The notes beneath the pieces were generated by a model. It worked only from the letters and a program-made list of their open reading frames with translations. It was not told the DNA's origin and searched no databases. A stretch of DNA of 64,000 bases from Poa pratensis (Eukaryota; Streptophyta; Magnoliopsida; Poales; Poaceae): assembly GCA_947311845.1 (NCBI GenBank), contig CAMZMU010000012.1:6036750-6100749 (forward strand), read 5' to 3'. Of this stretch, positions 12,461 through 25,099 are shown piece by piece. Every line of letters begins with the position of its first letter. The first letter of the stretch is position 1. Both the position numbers and the translations under genes were made by a program.

Positions 12461-14615
12461 AGGAAGACGATGAAGCTTTTGCAGAAAACCCCCTGCACTT
12501 CCTCCTTTTCTGTTTCTTTTATTTCCTTTTTAAAACCAGTAGCATTTTAGGGATTTAATTGAGGCACTAAAACCATTTCAAAAATTCTGAAAATATTCAT
12601 GTAGCCTCCCCATAACATGTAGAAGCTCCACAAAAATTGGTGTTGCAAAATAAAATGTTTTGAACCACAATTGTTCATAGGGTTTAAATATGTTATTTTT
12701 GTGAAAAACCAATTTGATACTCCTTTAGTATTTCGAAAGCAAGTGAGAGGTATTGTTTTGAATTCTTGGAACTTCCTTGACAAATATATTAACTTCACCT
12801 AATTTTTATTTTCATAGAGAAAGTATTTGTTTGAAGGAAATAGAGGGGTAGGTAGGGAAAATAATTTATTAAGATCATTTCTTTAGCTCATGATCTTAAT
12901 TTCCTTTTATTGAATAATTTGAGGAGTTTGTTTTAAATTTAAGTCACATTCCAAATTGTCATCTGTTTGTTTTCAACTTAAAGTTGAAGTACAATTATGT
13001 AATTATTCACCCAAGCAAACAATAAAACAAGGAAATAACAATCAACACAAACATAAGCCAAACAAGCAAACAATATAAGTTTTCAACCAAATTTTCAAAT
13101 ATTCAGATAGGTGGTGGATGGTAATCAGGTATCATCATAACCATAATAATGTTGAAGCAGGCTTGACTCAATAAGTTTGATATTTTTCAAGAGGGGTTGC
13201 CAAAATACATGGGTAGTATATTTCCCACTTCTATGGTTTCCAAAAGAGTGAAAATAGGAGTTTATAAAATAGCGGTTGAAAATATCAAGGTTGAGCAGTA
13301 TATAGGAGATATCATATAGATCCCCATATTTTTGAAAATACATAATTTTTGGGAAACACTTTTGTTCACAAAATAAATTAATAACCATTTCTAGCCTCTT
13401 TTGAAAATGGTCAAAAACAAATACCAAAGATAATTATTGTTTTGAGTGAGGTGAGAGAGTAGAATTTAGATCACAAAAGTGATTCTTAATAAAATCCTAC
13501 TTTGAAAATACTTATCATTTCTTGTAAAACCTTGAAATTAGGCTTTTGGTTCAGGAATAAGGAAACATAGGCTTCAAGCCTAAGAAAGATAATAAGAGAA
13601 ATTTTATGCTCTCCCCACACAAGTAATTGCTAACTAGGATGAATTTGCAAGTGTGAACTCACATTGCTTAGGTTCAGATAATAATACACATCAGCAAGCC
13701 ACTCAAGTCAAAGCATTCAACAAGCTAAAATCAAACAAGCATTTCAACATCCCAAGCACATCAGAACACTCAAATAGTTAGGGAGATGATGATCAAACAC
13801 AAACCAAAAGGAATCAACAAATCTCCAAAACCCTGAATATGTTTAAGTGGTATGGTGACCACACATGACAATAAGATGCTGTGAGATCCACAACACAAAA
13901 TCTTATAGTTTTCAAAAGGCTTAGAAAGTAGAGAACATATGAGTTAATATTTACCACATGCATTATTTCTAAAAGAAGTGAAACTAGAGGTTTTAACATA
14001 AGAGTTGTAAATACTTTGAAAACCAGCAAGATTGAAAATAGGTAGGAGATATCATATAGATCTTCATAGTTTATAAACATGAGATTTTGGAAATACTTTT
14101 CTTTCTTGAATCCAAGGCTTTTGGGTAGTTAATAAAACCTAAGCATCATTGAAAAGGAGTTGGCCAAAATAAGAGTGGAGAAGATATATGGAATTTTTTT
14201 TTCTTGTCATGACCTGATCACCAAGGTTAAATATATTTTTATCTTGGTGGGGTCTTTAGGTTAATATTTATTGGCCAAACAACTTAAACATCAAGTCACA
14301 TCAGGTCAAACAGAGCAATAGGAAGGAAAATACAATCATTAGTGAAGTATTTCAAAAAGTTTTTGTTGGCTCAGAATTTTGGGTCTTGTAAAACTAAGTT
14401 TTTATTAGTTCCAAAATTTGGGATGTGACACGTCCGGCGGACGTGTGTGCACACTATGCATGTTCGGATTGGCCTTTTTAACAGTGCATGCTCCATGCTT
14501 GCTTACAGGTTGTTATTCTGGCGCCAACCCTCATTTATCCGCACATTTTGTATGAACTCTTCCAAACATACCTAATTTTGAGAACACCACCAGAGATGTT
14601 GTAACTCAAGCAAAG

Positions 14616-14918
14616 TATTACAAAAGTGAAGGTCATGGGAACAACTTAAATCATATATAACAAAATATTACAAAAGAATATTTGAGTCACCGGAGGAAGG
14701 AAATTTCTCTCTTGATAAAACCCGATAGATGATATCACCCAAGTATCAACGGAGGAAGATATCTTTCTTACTGTACCCTATTCAGAGGAAGAAGTAAACA
14801 AAATGGATGTTTTCAAACGGAGCATAACAAGGCTCCTGGCCCCGACGGTTTCCCCGCTTAATTCTATCGGGACTTTTGGTATGTCATTAAGGTGGACCTC
14901 TTAGAGTTGTTTAGTCAT
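14616..14918 (+). pseudogene. 5' part of a truncated L1-type LINE (reverse transcriptase N-terminal region)
   Basis: The plus strand encodes fragments typical of plant L1 ORF2, including NKAPGPDGFPA, FYRDFW and VIKVDLLELF. A stop (TAA) falls inside the motif, and two or more frame shifts are needed, so it is dead. The fragment starts right after the 13-bp target duplication AACTCAAGCAAAG (14603-14615) and is cut at 14918 by the Athila-like LTR. The LINE 3' tail is at 60655-60940. Confidence 0.8.
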
Positions 14919-16319
14919 TGATGACCCACAAGTGTAGGGGATCGCGGCAGTCTTCGAGGGTAGTAAAACCCAAATTTGTTGATTCGACACAAGGGGAGCC
15001 AAAGAATATTTATGAGCCATAGCAGCCGAATTGTCAGTTCAGCCACACCTGGAAGTAAACTTGCTTGGAACGATTTATCAGTGGCAACAATAATATCACA
15101 TCAGTAGCAGTAAAGTAACAACAATAGTAATGAAGTGACATCAGCAGTAGTAGCAATTGTAGTAAACAGCAGGATTAAAATACCGTAGGCTAAGGGATGT
15201 ATAAGCGGGCGTTGCATGGATGAGATAATTCATATAATAGCAATAACATAGGGCAATTTGCAGATAAACAATAAGCAATTATCCAGGTATTAATTAAGCG
15301 TAGGCATGTATTCCGTATTTAGTCGTACGTGCTTGCAATAAGAATCTTGCATGACATCTTTTGTCCAACCATCCCGTTTCCGCGGGGCCTTTCAAGAACC
15401 CTAATGGTAATTAAGGTGTTCCTTTTAATAGAACACCGGAGCAAAGCATTAACACTCCGTGAATACATGGAATCCTCAAGTCACAGTCACCCCCTCCGGT
15501 TATCCCAAATGTTGTCACTATGGGGCCTCGGGTTCCGGACAGCAACAGGTGCATACAACTTGTAGATATGATCCAAAACAATAATTATACTCATGAAAAC
15601 ATAACATGTTCAGATCTGAAAACATGGCACTCGGGCCCTAAATGTCAAGCATTAACCATACCAAGTTGCAACAACGATAACTAACACGCATATAAGATAC
15701 TAGGCACCATGCCCTAACAATCGACAACTATTACATGAACAATCTCATCCAATCCCTAGCACCCCCCTCAGCCTACAGCGGGGAATTACTCACACATGGA
15801 TGGGGGAAACATGGATGGTCGATGGAGAGGCGGTGGTGATGACGATGGCGATGATCTCCCCTCCAATCCCCGTCCCGGCAGGGTGCCAGAACAGGAACTT
15901 CTGCTCCCCGAAATAGGTTTCGCGGGAGCGCTCGGGAACTCTTCTGGAAAACATGATCGACCCCCCTCTGGTTTTAGGTCAGGGGGAATAAGTAGTCCAA
16001 AGGGTGTCGCCGACGGAGCCACGACGTGGCCAGGTGGGCCCCAGGCGCGGTCCACCCTTGACCGTGCCTGGGTGGTGTCTGGGGGCTATGGGCCCCTCCT
16101 GTAGCTCCCCTCCTAGCTCCGTGAGTCTTCCGACAAATAAGAATTTCTGGAATTATTCCTGATTTTTCTGAGAATTTCGATTTCTGCACAAAAACAGGAC
16201 ACCAAGGCAATACTGCTGAAAACAGCGTTAGTCCGCATTAGTTCTATTCAAATCATGCAAAGTAGAGGAAAACCAATAGCAAAAGTGTTTGGAAAAGTAG
16301 ATACGTTTTGGACGTATCA
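14919..16319 (-). repeat. 3' LTR of the Athila-like element
   Basis: On the minus strand the unit starts TGATACGTCCAAAACGTATC and ends TGTGGGTCATCA (1401 bp). A purine tract immediately precedes it, which fixes it as the 3' LTR. Its last 80 bp closely match the LTR at 55049, showing a shared family end. Confidence 0.85.
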
Positions 16320-16334
16320 AACTCCCCCAAGCTT
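16320..16334 (-). other. Polypurine tract of the Athila-like element
   Basis: Minus strand AAGCTTGGGGGAGTT lies directly 5' of the LTR start TGATACG. This is where plus-strand DNA priming occurs in LTR retrotransposons, and it sets the orientation of the element. Confidence 0.8.
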
Positions 16335-18261
16335 AGCTTACTGCTTGTCCTCAAGCAATTCAGTTGGTAAACTGAACGCGATAAAAGAAAACTTTTACAA
16401 ACACATTTGCTTCACATGATGTATACATACTTATACTTATGATCAAACTTTAATAGTGCATGACAAAAATTACAATAATAATGTAACTTAGTAATCATAT
16501 AGACTCATGAGAAAATTCCAACATACTAAGAATTAAAAATATGAAATATAATCATTAACAAGATTGCGATGCTCATAATAGAATATGGTACGATGGTATC
16601 TCGCTAGCCCTTTCTGATACTAAAAAACATAAATGCAGAGCACCTCTGAAGTTCAAGTGGAGACTAAAACAAAGATAGAAATATCACAGCTATACCTCAG
16701 TTAATAGAATTTTGGGACAAAACACATTATACTAAGAATGACAATTATGCTCTCGAAGAAGTGCTCGAAGAAATGATGGTGACCCAACATAACAGTAAAA
16801 GACATGCCCTTCACAGAGGGAAGCAGGCATTTAACATGTGCTAGAGCTTCTTATTTATAACCAGAAGAAAAATTGTTTTGAGAGGTGGTTGTTCCTGTCA
16901 ACGACTAGTAATAGCGAAATTGTTAACTTCCATGACAAATAAGTTTTGAGAGCGGTTCCATTATTATATATATATGTTAACACTCCTCCCAGCCTTTTAT
17001 CACACAAACCATGGCTAACCGAATTCACGGGTGCCTGCCAACAATCACATGTCCATGGAGGAGTGTCTATTTTATTATTTTATTTATTTCAATGGTCTAA
17101 CCAGCTCTTTGCAAAATTAGTGACGAGCAGATGAAGCATGCAAGTCAAGGTAAACTTTATTTAGCATGGAAGTTAACAACCCCTTACTACAACGTCCTCA
17201 TGAGCTAAAAATAGTGGCACAAAATAAGAAGTAGTTTGAAGGTTTTAAAGGTAGCACATGCAAATTTACTTGGAATGGTTTACAAATACCACATATAGGA
17301 ATTTATGGTGGACACTTGTGGAATACTTGGTTCAAGGATTTTGGATGCACGAGCAGCATTTTTGCTCAGTACAAGTGGAGGCTAGCAATAGACTGGGAAG
17401 CGACAACTAAGAGAGCAATAACTGCATAATTATGCTTTGCGACAAAACAATATTAAACAAGGCATAAAAGTGATATTAAAACTCTGAGGCAAAAAGTTTA
17501 TCGAGGCCAGAAGACTTTTCTTTTTAGTCAAAGCATGTGTAAACATGTGCCAAGTCAATCCAAATTGAATTATTCAGAGGAGGATGCCACAACACCATAC
17601 TGAATTATGAATAAAACAATGCATGTTAATTCTTACATGACAAATTATCTACTCTTAGATGGTTGGAACTAATCATAAGAAAATTTGAACTACCAAGTAA
17701 ACATTACTAGTACAACTATCTATCAAGGCAAGCTAAAGCATGATCATACGGATAAATATATGTACAAAAGAGAAAACAAATAGAGTTCATACCAGCTCCT
17801 TCTACCATGCCCACTCCACCATGTATCGTCATTATTGCCTTTTCACTTGCATGGCCGAATAATAGAAAGTAAGAATCAGGCCCAAGCGGCGCTGTGGAAA
17901 TGAGCTGAACCCCTGCACAACCTATACAAAATAAAAGAAGAAGGGCAAATATTTTTGGTTTTTTCGAATTTAAGCAACATCCAAGAAACAAATAACCAAG
18001 GGAAATCTTTTTGGGTTTTCTTAATACTAAGAAAAGAACAAAAAGAAGACTACTAAACCTAAAAGAAATAAAGAAAAGAAATAAAGGAAATGTTTTTGGG
18101 TTTTTGTTTTTTAACATAAAACGAAAGCAAGAAAGAAAACAAGAGGGATAAAAATGGATATACAAAGCATCAACGAACGAACCGACAAGGATATAAAAAT
18201 GAGTGAAGTGTCGGTGAGAATACGTACTCCCTCAAGCTTAGGCTTTTGGCATAAGTTGGGA
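16335..18261 (-). other. Non-coding 3' region of the Athila-like element
   Basis: AT-rich spacer between the ATHILA-type ORF and the polypurine tract, as is usual in Athila elements. I see no gene in it. Confidence 0.6.
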
Positions 18262-19423
18262 TCAGTGGTAGCCGCCCCAAGAATCCCAACTTGGTGCATC
18301 ATATGGCGGCGGGAACTGCGACGAAGACGCCTCCTCATCTTGGTGCTGATACGAGGAGCTCTCCCCGTAATGATATGAGGTATACCCCTCCGTGCTTTGC
18401 GTTGTCCTGCTGCTCCTTGGTGGCCTCTGCATGGAAACTCGAGGCCCCAAAATACATGTCCAACTCGTGCACGGAGAACGACCACCCCTTCCTGTTGACA
18501 TAGTTAAACAGGCAAGCATCTGGCAGCGAAACCTCCCGCACAGTGTTGTTAGCAAATAACACCTTGTAGGACAATTTATCAGGCTGAGACTCATAAGTAA
18601 CAAAATGATGAAGTTTCATAAAATCTAAGTCCAACCTGTCGACAGGAAGCTCACTGTCTGAGGGGTCAGGCTGCTGATCATATGCAGCAAGAAGGCGCGA
18701 GGCAATGATCCCTCCATAAATGGGTCCCCTGACATTGTTAGTAGCAAGACGACGAGCAATCAAAGCACCAAGGCTAAATTTATAATCTTTATTAATCGCA
18801 GCCGAAAGGATAGCAAGGTGCAGGTTAGAAATGTTACTAGTATTATCTCTAGCAAGAACTCCTCTAACAAGGTAGTAGGCAAAATATCTAATAGCTGGAA
18901 ACTGAATGCTCCGAATTTTACCTCGATGCACCATGCGGTCGTCTTCATTACATAGTTCTTTGTAAAGTTTCCACAAATAATGTGGCTGCTCCTAAAATTT
19001 CATGGTTGTCCCCTTATGGGAAACACCTAAAATCTCACTAAACTCCTTGAGAGACAAAGTGCAAGGTCTATCATAAAGCTTAAATGCAGCAGAAGGTCGG
19101 AAATGAGTATTGTTAAATTTAAAACTTTGAACGAATATTCTTGTGAGGTTCTCATATTGTGGCTGCTCCATTGCCACAAAATTTGTCAACCCTGCATTGG
19201 AGATCAGTTCATTGAAATCATCAAGTATACCTGCATTTCTCAGAGAATTATGGCAAGGGTAAACCGTTGGATGCACGGAATCTTCATGATGGATGAAATT
19301 CGGTGCTATCAAGTCTTCGTTATAAGATCGCCCAAACAGAGGATTAGTTCCCGAAGACCTCGTCTCCCTAGAAGATGTGGGTTGCCTCCTCTCAAACACC
19401 TCTCCAAAAGTGTGTTTATCCAT
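18262..19423 (-). pseudogene. ATHILA-type extra ORF (env-position), broken
   Basis: The frame starts MDKHTFGEVFERRQP at 19423 and runs in one frame to 18335 with a single internal TAG at 18992-18994. A shift near 18405 moves the reading to a frame ending QFPPPYDAPSWDSWGGYH at 18262. Content such as MVHRGKIRSIQFPAIRYF and NNVRGPIYGGIIA matches the ATHILA ORF-1 family, which sits downstream of integrase in Athila elements. Its function is unknown. Nothing env-like, such as a signal or membrane segment, is visible. Confidence 0.75.
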
Positions 19424-20224
19424 CTTCCTATTCTGAAATTTTTAACAAACCTCATAAAACTTGATTTTGGAGCACATAAACAATGGACAACACTATAGGA
19501 ACTATAAGAGAGCTAAACCATGCATCAAAACTAGTTAACAAACTCTAAAACAAGCATGCAAGCTCACTAAACAAGTCACCTACAGCAGCAAAATATTCAA
19601 GATATACTAAACCATTCGAAATTTTGATTGGATAATCGGAGGAGTCACATACCGGAGAGCAAACAATCCAAATCTCAGCTGAAAAGATGGGCTGAGCAAG
19701 TAGATCGAAAATTCGAGCAAGAACAGCAAGAACACGAGCTTGGACAGTGGCAAAGTGATTTTTCGGGAGATAGAAAGAATGGGGAGGAAGCTCACCTTGT
19801 GGGGGGCCTGGTGGACCCAGGCGCCACCGAGGCGCGGCCAAGGCTGGGCCACGCCCAGGGGTCATCTGCCCACATGGTGGGTCCCCCTAGGCAGCCTCTG
19901 GTGCTGCAGGGCCCCATTTTATAAATAAAAATTTGTAGAATTTTTCCAGAATTTTTAGACAACTTTTAATTTTGGACTTTTTCAGGACTATATTGATGAC
20001 TTCGAATTTCAGAAATGAGTTTTTGAAAGATTTAAAATATTCCAATACTAAAATTACAGAAGTGCTAAAAATGAAGAAAAGAACAATAGAACATGGAAAT
20101 CATTGTTTTATGCATGTAAAATAGATTTGAAAGCCAGGTTGATCAAGTCTTACCACCAAACATGTTTTATATGACACAATTTTTTGATTTCCACCAAACA
20201 ATTATGTTACCTCAATCTTGAGAG

Positions 20225-20980
20225 CTATTGTCGCAACCATAATAATTGATATTCTTCATGTTGTTCATAAATTGGACAATCAATGGCTCCAACCTTGATG
20301 GTCTTAAAGTTTGCAATTGAATTTATACCATAGATCTTGGTCAATCTTCTTCGGGAAATAAACAATGTGCTCTTTGTCATTGACATTAAGAGTAACTTTT
20401 CCTTTATTGCAATCAATAACAGCCCCTGCAGTATTAAGAAATGGTCTTCCAAGAATAATAGACATGTTTTCATCTTCAGGCATTTCAAGAACAAGTCTGT
20501 TAGAATTAGACAATTGTTCGTCACTTGAACAGGAACATCTTCACAAATACCAATAGGAATAGCAGTGGATTTATCGGCCATTTGTAATGAAATATCAGTG
20601 GGTATTAGCTTATCCAAGTAAAGTCTCTTATAAAGAGAGAATGGCATCACACTTACTCCTGCACCAAGATCACATAGAGCAGTTCTAACATAATTATTCT
20701 TAATTGAGCAAGGAATAGTAGGAATACCTGGGTCTCCAAGCTTCTCGGGAATTTTGCCATTGAAAGAGTAATTAGCAGGCATAGTAGAAATCTCCTCATT
20801 AGGAATTTTCCTCTTATTAGAAACAATATCTTTCATATACTTGGAATAAGGAGGCAACTTAATAGCATCAGTCAAAGGAATTTGCAAAAAGAGAGGTTTC
20901 ATCCAATCACAAAATTTATTATAGTGTTCCTCTTCTTTTGTTTTGAATTTATTATTAGGAAAAGGCATAGATTTTTGCAC
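20225..20980 (-). pseudogene. Athila-like aspartic protease region
   Basis: The frame includes IPCSIKNNYVRTALCDLGAGVSVMP, split here as IPCSIKNN and ALCDLGAGVSVMP, the retropepsin-like active-site region of Athila polyproteins (Asp in DLGAG). Downstream a shift separates LFLKCLKMKTCLLF from the alternative frame reading ILGRPFLNTAGAVID, the usual protease C-terminal motif. No reverse transcriptase follows. Confidence 0.75.
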
Positions 20981-21746
20981 CCAAGGTTCTCTTTCACTAC
21001 CATGCTTCCTAGCAATAAATTCTTCCTTATTATACTTCTTATGTTTGGGAAGTTTTTCAGGTTCTTCTTCGCATTCTTCTTTATTAGAAGCATTGCCTTT
21101 ATCATTCTCATTAATAGGTTCATTACCATTTTCAGTTTCAGCATCAGAAATAGATATACTATTTGGGTTTTACTCAGGTTCTTTATCATTACTAGGTTCA
21201 TTAGATTCTATAGCCTTTTTATGTTTCTTCTTCTTTTTCTTTTTAGAAGAACTAATAGCATTGTTTTCGGCTAATTGAGAATCTTGTTCAATTCTTTTAG
21301 GATGTCCCTCCGGATATAAAGGATCCTGGGTAGAAGCACCCCCTCTAGTCTCTATACCAAAAGCATGTTCATTATCCTTTTTAGAAGTTTTAGCAAGCAA
21401 ATCCTTTTGTACTTTAGTAATTTGTTCAAGTTGAGTTTGAACCATAACAAAATTCTTGATAAGACCCCTAACATCATTAGCAGTACTTTCTAAAGTATCA
21501 TGCAATTTTTAATGACATGAGCATTTTCTAGCAATTGGTTTTGAACTTTCATATTAAAATGATTTTGTTTAACAATAAAATTATCAAGTTTATCTAAGCA
21601 TTGATCAGGAGGCTTTCGGTAAGGAATATCTCCTGTTCTGAAATTCTGAAGGGAGTGTACCTCTACCATAAGTGGACGAGTTAAAGGCTCGCATAGTTCT
21701 TCACTAGGAGACAAATTTTTCACTTCTTCAGATAATACTGACGAGG
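20981..21746 (-). pseudogene. Athila-like gag C-terminal remnant
   Basis: Two overlapping frames (21505-21170 and about 21746-21490) encode a charged, Lys-rich gag tail with EQITKVQKDLLAKTSKKD and a poly-Lys stretch from a poly-T run near 21230. The frame is cut at 21747 by another LTR and shifts near 21495. Assigned by position and typical composition. Confidence 0.6.
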
Positions 21747-22230
21747 TGTTAACTCGGCAAATCCCATGGTTAGGCACCTAGGGTTGAGATCGGGAGAGAG
21801 ATTTGGTAGCGCTGGCGATAGTCGACGGCTGACAAGCGAGGTTTACCCAGGTTCAGGCCCCCGGAGGGTAACACCCTACTTCCTGCTTGTCTGTTATTAA
21901 TGGTTGTGAACAATGGAGCTACAATGAGGTCCGGCGAGGTGTCGATCTCGCTAGGGTTTTGGTGGCTATGGTATTGCGTGTCCTTGATCGGCGGTCCTCC
22001 CAGCCTTTATATAGGAGGCTGGGTCTAGGGGATTCGCAACCGACTAGGTTTACAGGTAAGGTAAGTTCGAACCAACCTAGTCTACACTTGACTTGGAGAG
22101 TACTCCTCTTCCCTGGGCCTTCTTCGTGGGCCTCAGTGTTGGTTCCTTGATGGGCCTTCATGCGGGTCTTGACCTTATACGTGCACCAGGTACCCTCATA
22201 GTGGGGTAGCCGAAGGGTAGGCCCACATCA
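21747..22230 (-). repeat. 3' LTR of element A with TATA box and polypurine tract
   Basis: Plus-strand limits are TGTTAACTCGG...GGCCCACATCA (484 bp). On the minus strand a TATA box CTATATAAAGG lies at 22004-22014 and the purine tract ACTCGGGGGCTAC (22231-22243) directly precedes the LTR start TGATGTGGGC. Confidence 0.75.
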
Positions 22231-23514
22231 GTAGCCCCCGAGTGCCTAGCCGACTCGAAGATTCGGGCAGGGACTCCTCCGTAAGTGCACGTCTCGAACC
22301 ATTTCTCTGGCTTGTGTACTTTAGTCGACAGCATCTCGACTGACATTTTTGCAGGTTTCAAGGTGATAATATCCGTGGAGTCTGTAATGAGTCGACTGAT
22401 GATTTGCATATAACCTTGCGGCTTTTATGACTGTTTTTAGGGATAATGGCATAGTAGGCCTGGTACACTCGACGGATCGGGACCAGTTATTAACTACTCT
22501 TGGGCAAAACCTTACTAGCCTACATCAAGTTCGAGTCCCCAGACTTGAACCCGGAACAAGCTGGTCAGATTCGACTCAAACCGCGGAGCTCTTACAGAGT
22601 CGACCTGCAGCATAACTTTGAGGGTACCTAACGCGTCCGCTAGGATTTTTCTTCATGCCGCCAGACACAGAAAGTTTCAGCAGTATGTGCAGGCCCCGGC
22701 TTACCCGACGGATCGGCGGGTCTTACCTACACACCATGCGTGCGGCTTCCAAGGGTCGAAGATACATCTTGGGAAACTTTGAACGTAATTTGCTTTATGT
22801 AGTCAGCTAAGCAGCTGAGTCGAATAAGTTTCGACTGTTCGTTGTATGCCTTGATCTGATTCTTGTCTCTATCGGGTGCGCGACAGCGCTCCCGATGGGA
22901 GTAGCCCCCGAGATTGTGCTTAATTGCTTGCAGTTGAGGATAATCTCAAATCTTTTGGACACCTTTCGCAGCAGTCGACGAAATTTTCGACTCGCTCCCG
23001 ATGGGAGTTGTTTGTTTATGGCTTGGGATCAGTCGAATGACCTTTTTGCTTGTTTTCTGCACTCTCTCAAAGGAATGACGTCAGGGATGACACCTGTTGG
23101 CGACTACGCCCTCTGACAAGCGGTGGTGTGCTTTGATGCTATAGATGGGACGTGACATGTGGGTCCCACGATGCAGTGCTGACCGAAAGATGGTGCCGTT
23201 TGGACTGGATTTGACCGCTCTGGCGCGGTTTTCATGGCGTCGCAATGATGGCCTCCTTGTTTCCCGTGCGTGGTGGGCGGAGTGGTCTACGAAGGTTGCT
23301 CTCCGTGTCTGCCACGTGTATGGTTGGATATGCCTTGCGACGCACGATCTCTAATCAACGGTAGAGATTGGTGGTCTTTGTGAATAAGTATGGGAACGAC
23401 AGGGTAAATTTTTCACTTGCCATTTCTCCCCCGCCGCCGTTTCCTTTGCGCACCTTCTTCTTCCTCGCTCTTTCTGCCATTGCTGCTCTCCACTGCGATC
23501 CTACGCTCCATCCC
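22231..23514 (+). other. Element A 3' region and 5' flank of its antisense gene
   Basis: Non-coding sequence between the LTR and the insertion point of E. The last 120 bp (CCATTTCTCCCCCGCCGCC onward) are pyrimidine-rich, like a plant 5' leader, and continue after E at 43302 directly into the ATG of the antisense gene at 43310. Near 22870 the segment CGGGTGCGCGACAGCGCTCC recurs near 44928. Confidence 0.5.
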
Positions 23515-24515
23515 TGACGTGGTGTGGAACACGGCAGATGCCACGGGATGGCTAAGATAGGAAAGGGGGCAACGTTCTGCAACATCGGCACCCGCAGGGA
23601 TTGCGCCGGAGGACGGACACGGGAAGTACCCAAGTTCGGAGCCCTCCTGGAGGAGGTAACACTCCTACTCCTGCTCGATCTCTCTATCATCGGTGGACAT
23701 AGTACAGAGTTGCTCCTTGAGTTGTTCGGTGAGCTTTCCATGGCTCGGGTGTGGGGAGGAAGAAGTATGAGGCGACCCCTTCTACTTGGGCACCAGACAG
23801 CCTTATATAGACCTGGCTGTCTGGCTTACAGGCAGGGCCGGCTGGTCCGCGCCAGCCGGCCGGTGTCGGCTACAGGGTGTTTCTCCGTGACGTCGTATGT
23901 CCGCGGTACAATGTGCTACGCTTCGCACAGTCGAACTCCATAGCCGCGTAGGAGGTGTCGGGATAGGTCTGTCGTCGTGGAGGGCTGACCGGCTGCGGTG
24001 CCAGACCCCGCCGACCGGGCAGGCGGCGCCTAGGATCTTGTCGGGCGCTGGGCAGCGCTCCGTGTCTCCCGCCTGTCGAGGCTGCTGGGCACTGTGGGAG
24101 ACGTAGGGCTAGGCCTCGCTTTAGCCCACGCCTGGGCGACGTAGAGGGCATACCGGGCACGGCCCCGGCATCCGCCCAACACGGGCCCTTGTCTTCCGCT
24201 CGTCGTGGGAGTGCGGCAGCCGGTCATCCGGCTGGCGAGCAACCGAATCCGGCTCTGCCGTTGACCTCGGTCGCATAAGGCGGGCGTTGCTTGTCGTTAT
24301 CTGTTTGTCTCTGGGAACTGTGTCGATGACGAGTCTGCAGTTCCTCTTGCCCACACCGCTCGGCTGTGCCTCGACTGGCTAGGCGGAGTCCGGCTGCGCT
24401 CGGGGCAAACAGGCTCAGCTTAGCCGGACGGCTGGAGGCGGCCGGGCACTTGAATTTGCGTTTCACTCGGGATCTTCTGTGGGCCTTTGGGTACCCGGGT
24501 TTTATCCCCATGTCA
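23515..24515 (-). repeat. 3' LTR of element E
   Basis: 1001 bp, plus-strand limits TGACGTGGTGTGG and CCCCATGTCA. The adjoining minus-strand purine tract TTCGGGGGCTAG (24516-24527) marks it as the 3' LTR. Confidence 0.9.
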
Positions 24516-24862
24516 CTAGCCCCCGAACACGTTGGAGCGATGCAGCCTGTTATGGCGAGGAGGGCTTCTGCATGTTCAACAAACCGAAGAAGTTCATCCG
24601 GTCGAGGAGGCGAAACGTCGGGCGCTCCGCCGGCCGGGTGCTGGTGATGACGTAAGGGATGACGCTGGCACGTAACATCCGCCTGCCAGGCGGTCGCCCG
24701 GCAGTCGAGACGACTCCTCGGTTTCTGTTGCAGGATCTTCTGTGGCGATGCAGTAGGAGTGGGATCTTCTGCGGCGAAACTGCCGCCCACGGTCTCGCCC
24801 ACGGTCGCGCGGTTGCGCGCCACGCGGCGCGATCACCGGAGCGGTTACCGGTTGCGCGAGGG

Positions 24863-24870
24863 CTATAAAA
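24863..24870 (+). promoter_or_regulatory. TATA box of the antisense gene in element E
   Basis: CTATAAAAGG on the plus strand, about 240 bp upstream of the first antisense ATG (25100), in a GC-rich stretch just inside the 3' LTR. It is oriented opposite to the retrotransposon's own LTR promoter. Confidence 0.6.
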
Positions 24871-25099
24871 GGGAGGCGATGTCCACGGTGGGAGGAGTTT
24901 GCCACACTTCGCCCCATCGCCTCCATGCTCCGAGGCCTCCGCCGCAACCTTCGCGCTTCTCTTCTCCTTCTTCTTCTCCGGCGAAGCGGCTGCTCCACCG
25001 GCGCGGCACCTCTCCCTCCGGCGCGCGGCAGCAGCGGACGCGGCGACCACGGGCCACCATCACTCGACGCCGGCGACGACTCCTGCTCCCCCCGGCACG

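Larger units (their letters stand above)
8765..14430 (-). mobile_element. 5.67-kb non-coding LTR-like unit (probable solo LTR of a LARD-type element), TSD CGTCC
   Basis: On the plus strand the unit starts TGTGGGGACC and ends GGGATGTGACA. CGTCC occurs immediately before (8760-8764) and after (14431-14435). Read on the minus strand it is TGTCACATCCC...GTCCCCACA, a TG...CA unit. No gag or pol domain is present. Triticeae large retrotransposon derivatives such as Sukkula have LTRs near 5 kb starting TGTCAC, so a solo LARD LTR is the best reading. A short non-autonomous element with unrecognised LTRs is the alternative; I found no internal direct terminal repeat. Confidence 0.65.
14919..21746 (-). 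mobile_element. Athila-like Gypsy element, internally deleted and 5' truncated
   Basis: Minus-strand order is gag remnant (21746-20981), protease (20980-20225), ATHILA-type ORF (19423-18262), polypurine tract (16334-16320) and 3' LTR (16319-14919). Reverse transcriptase, RNase H and integrase are absent between protease and the ATHILA ORF, so the copy was non-autonomous. The 5' end is cut by the LTR of element A at 21747. A left flank GTCAT (14914-14918) could be half of the target duplication; the other half is lost. Confidence 0.8.

Noticed and set aside
15786..16210. ORFs of 78-102 codons on both strands
   Set aside because: They lie in the GC-rich promoter and leader part of an LTR and match no protein.
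18262..19423. Reading the ATHILA ORF as a true envelope gene
   Set aside because: It occupies the env position but no signal peptide or membrane segment is visible, so only the family name is given.
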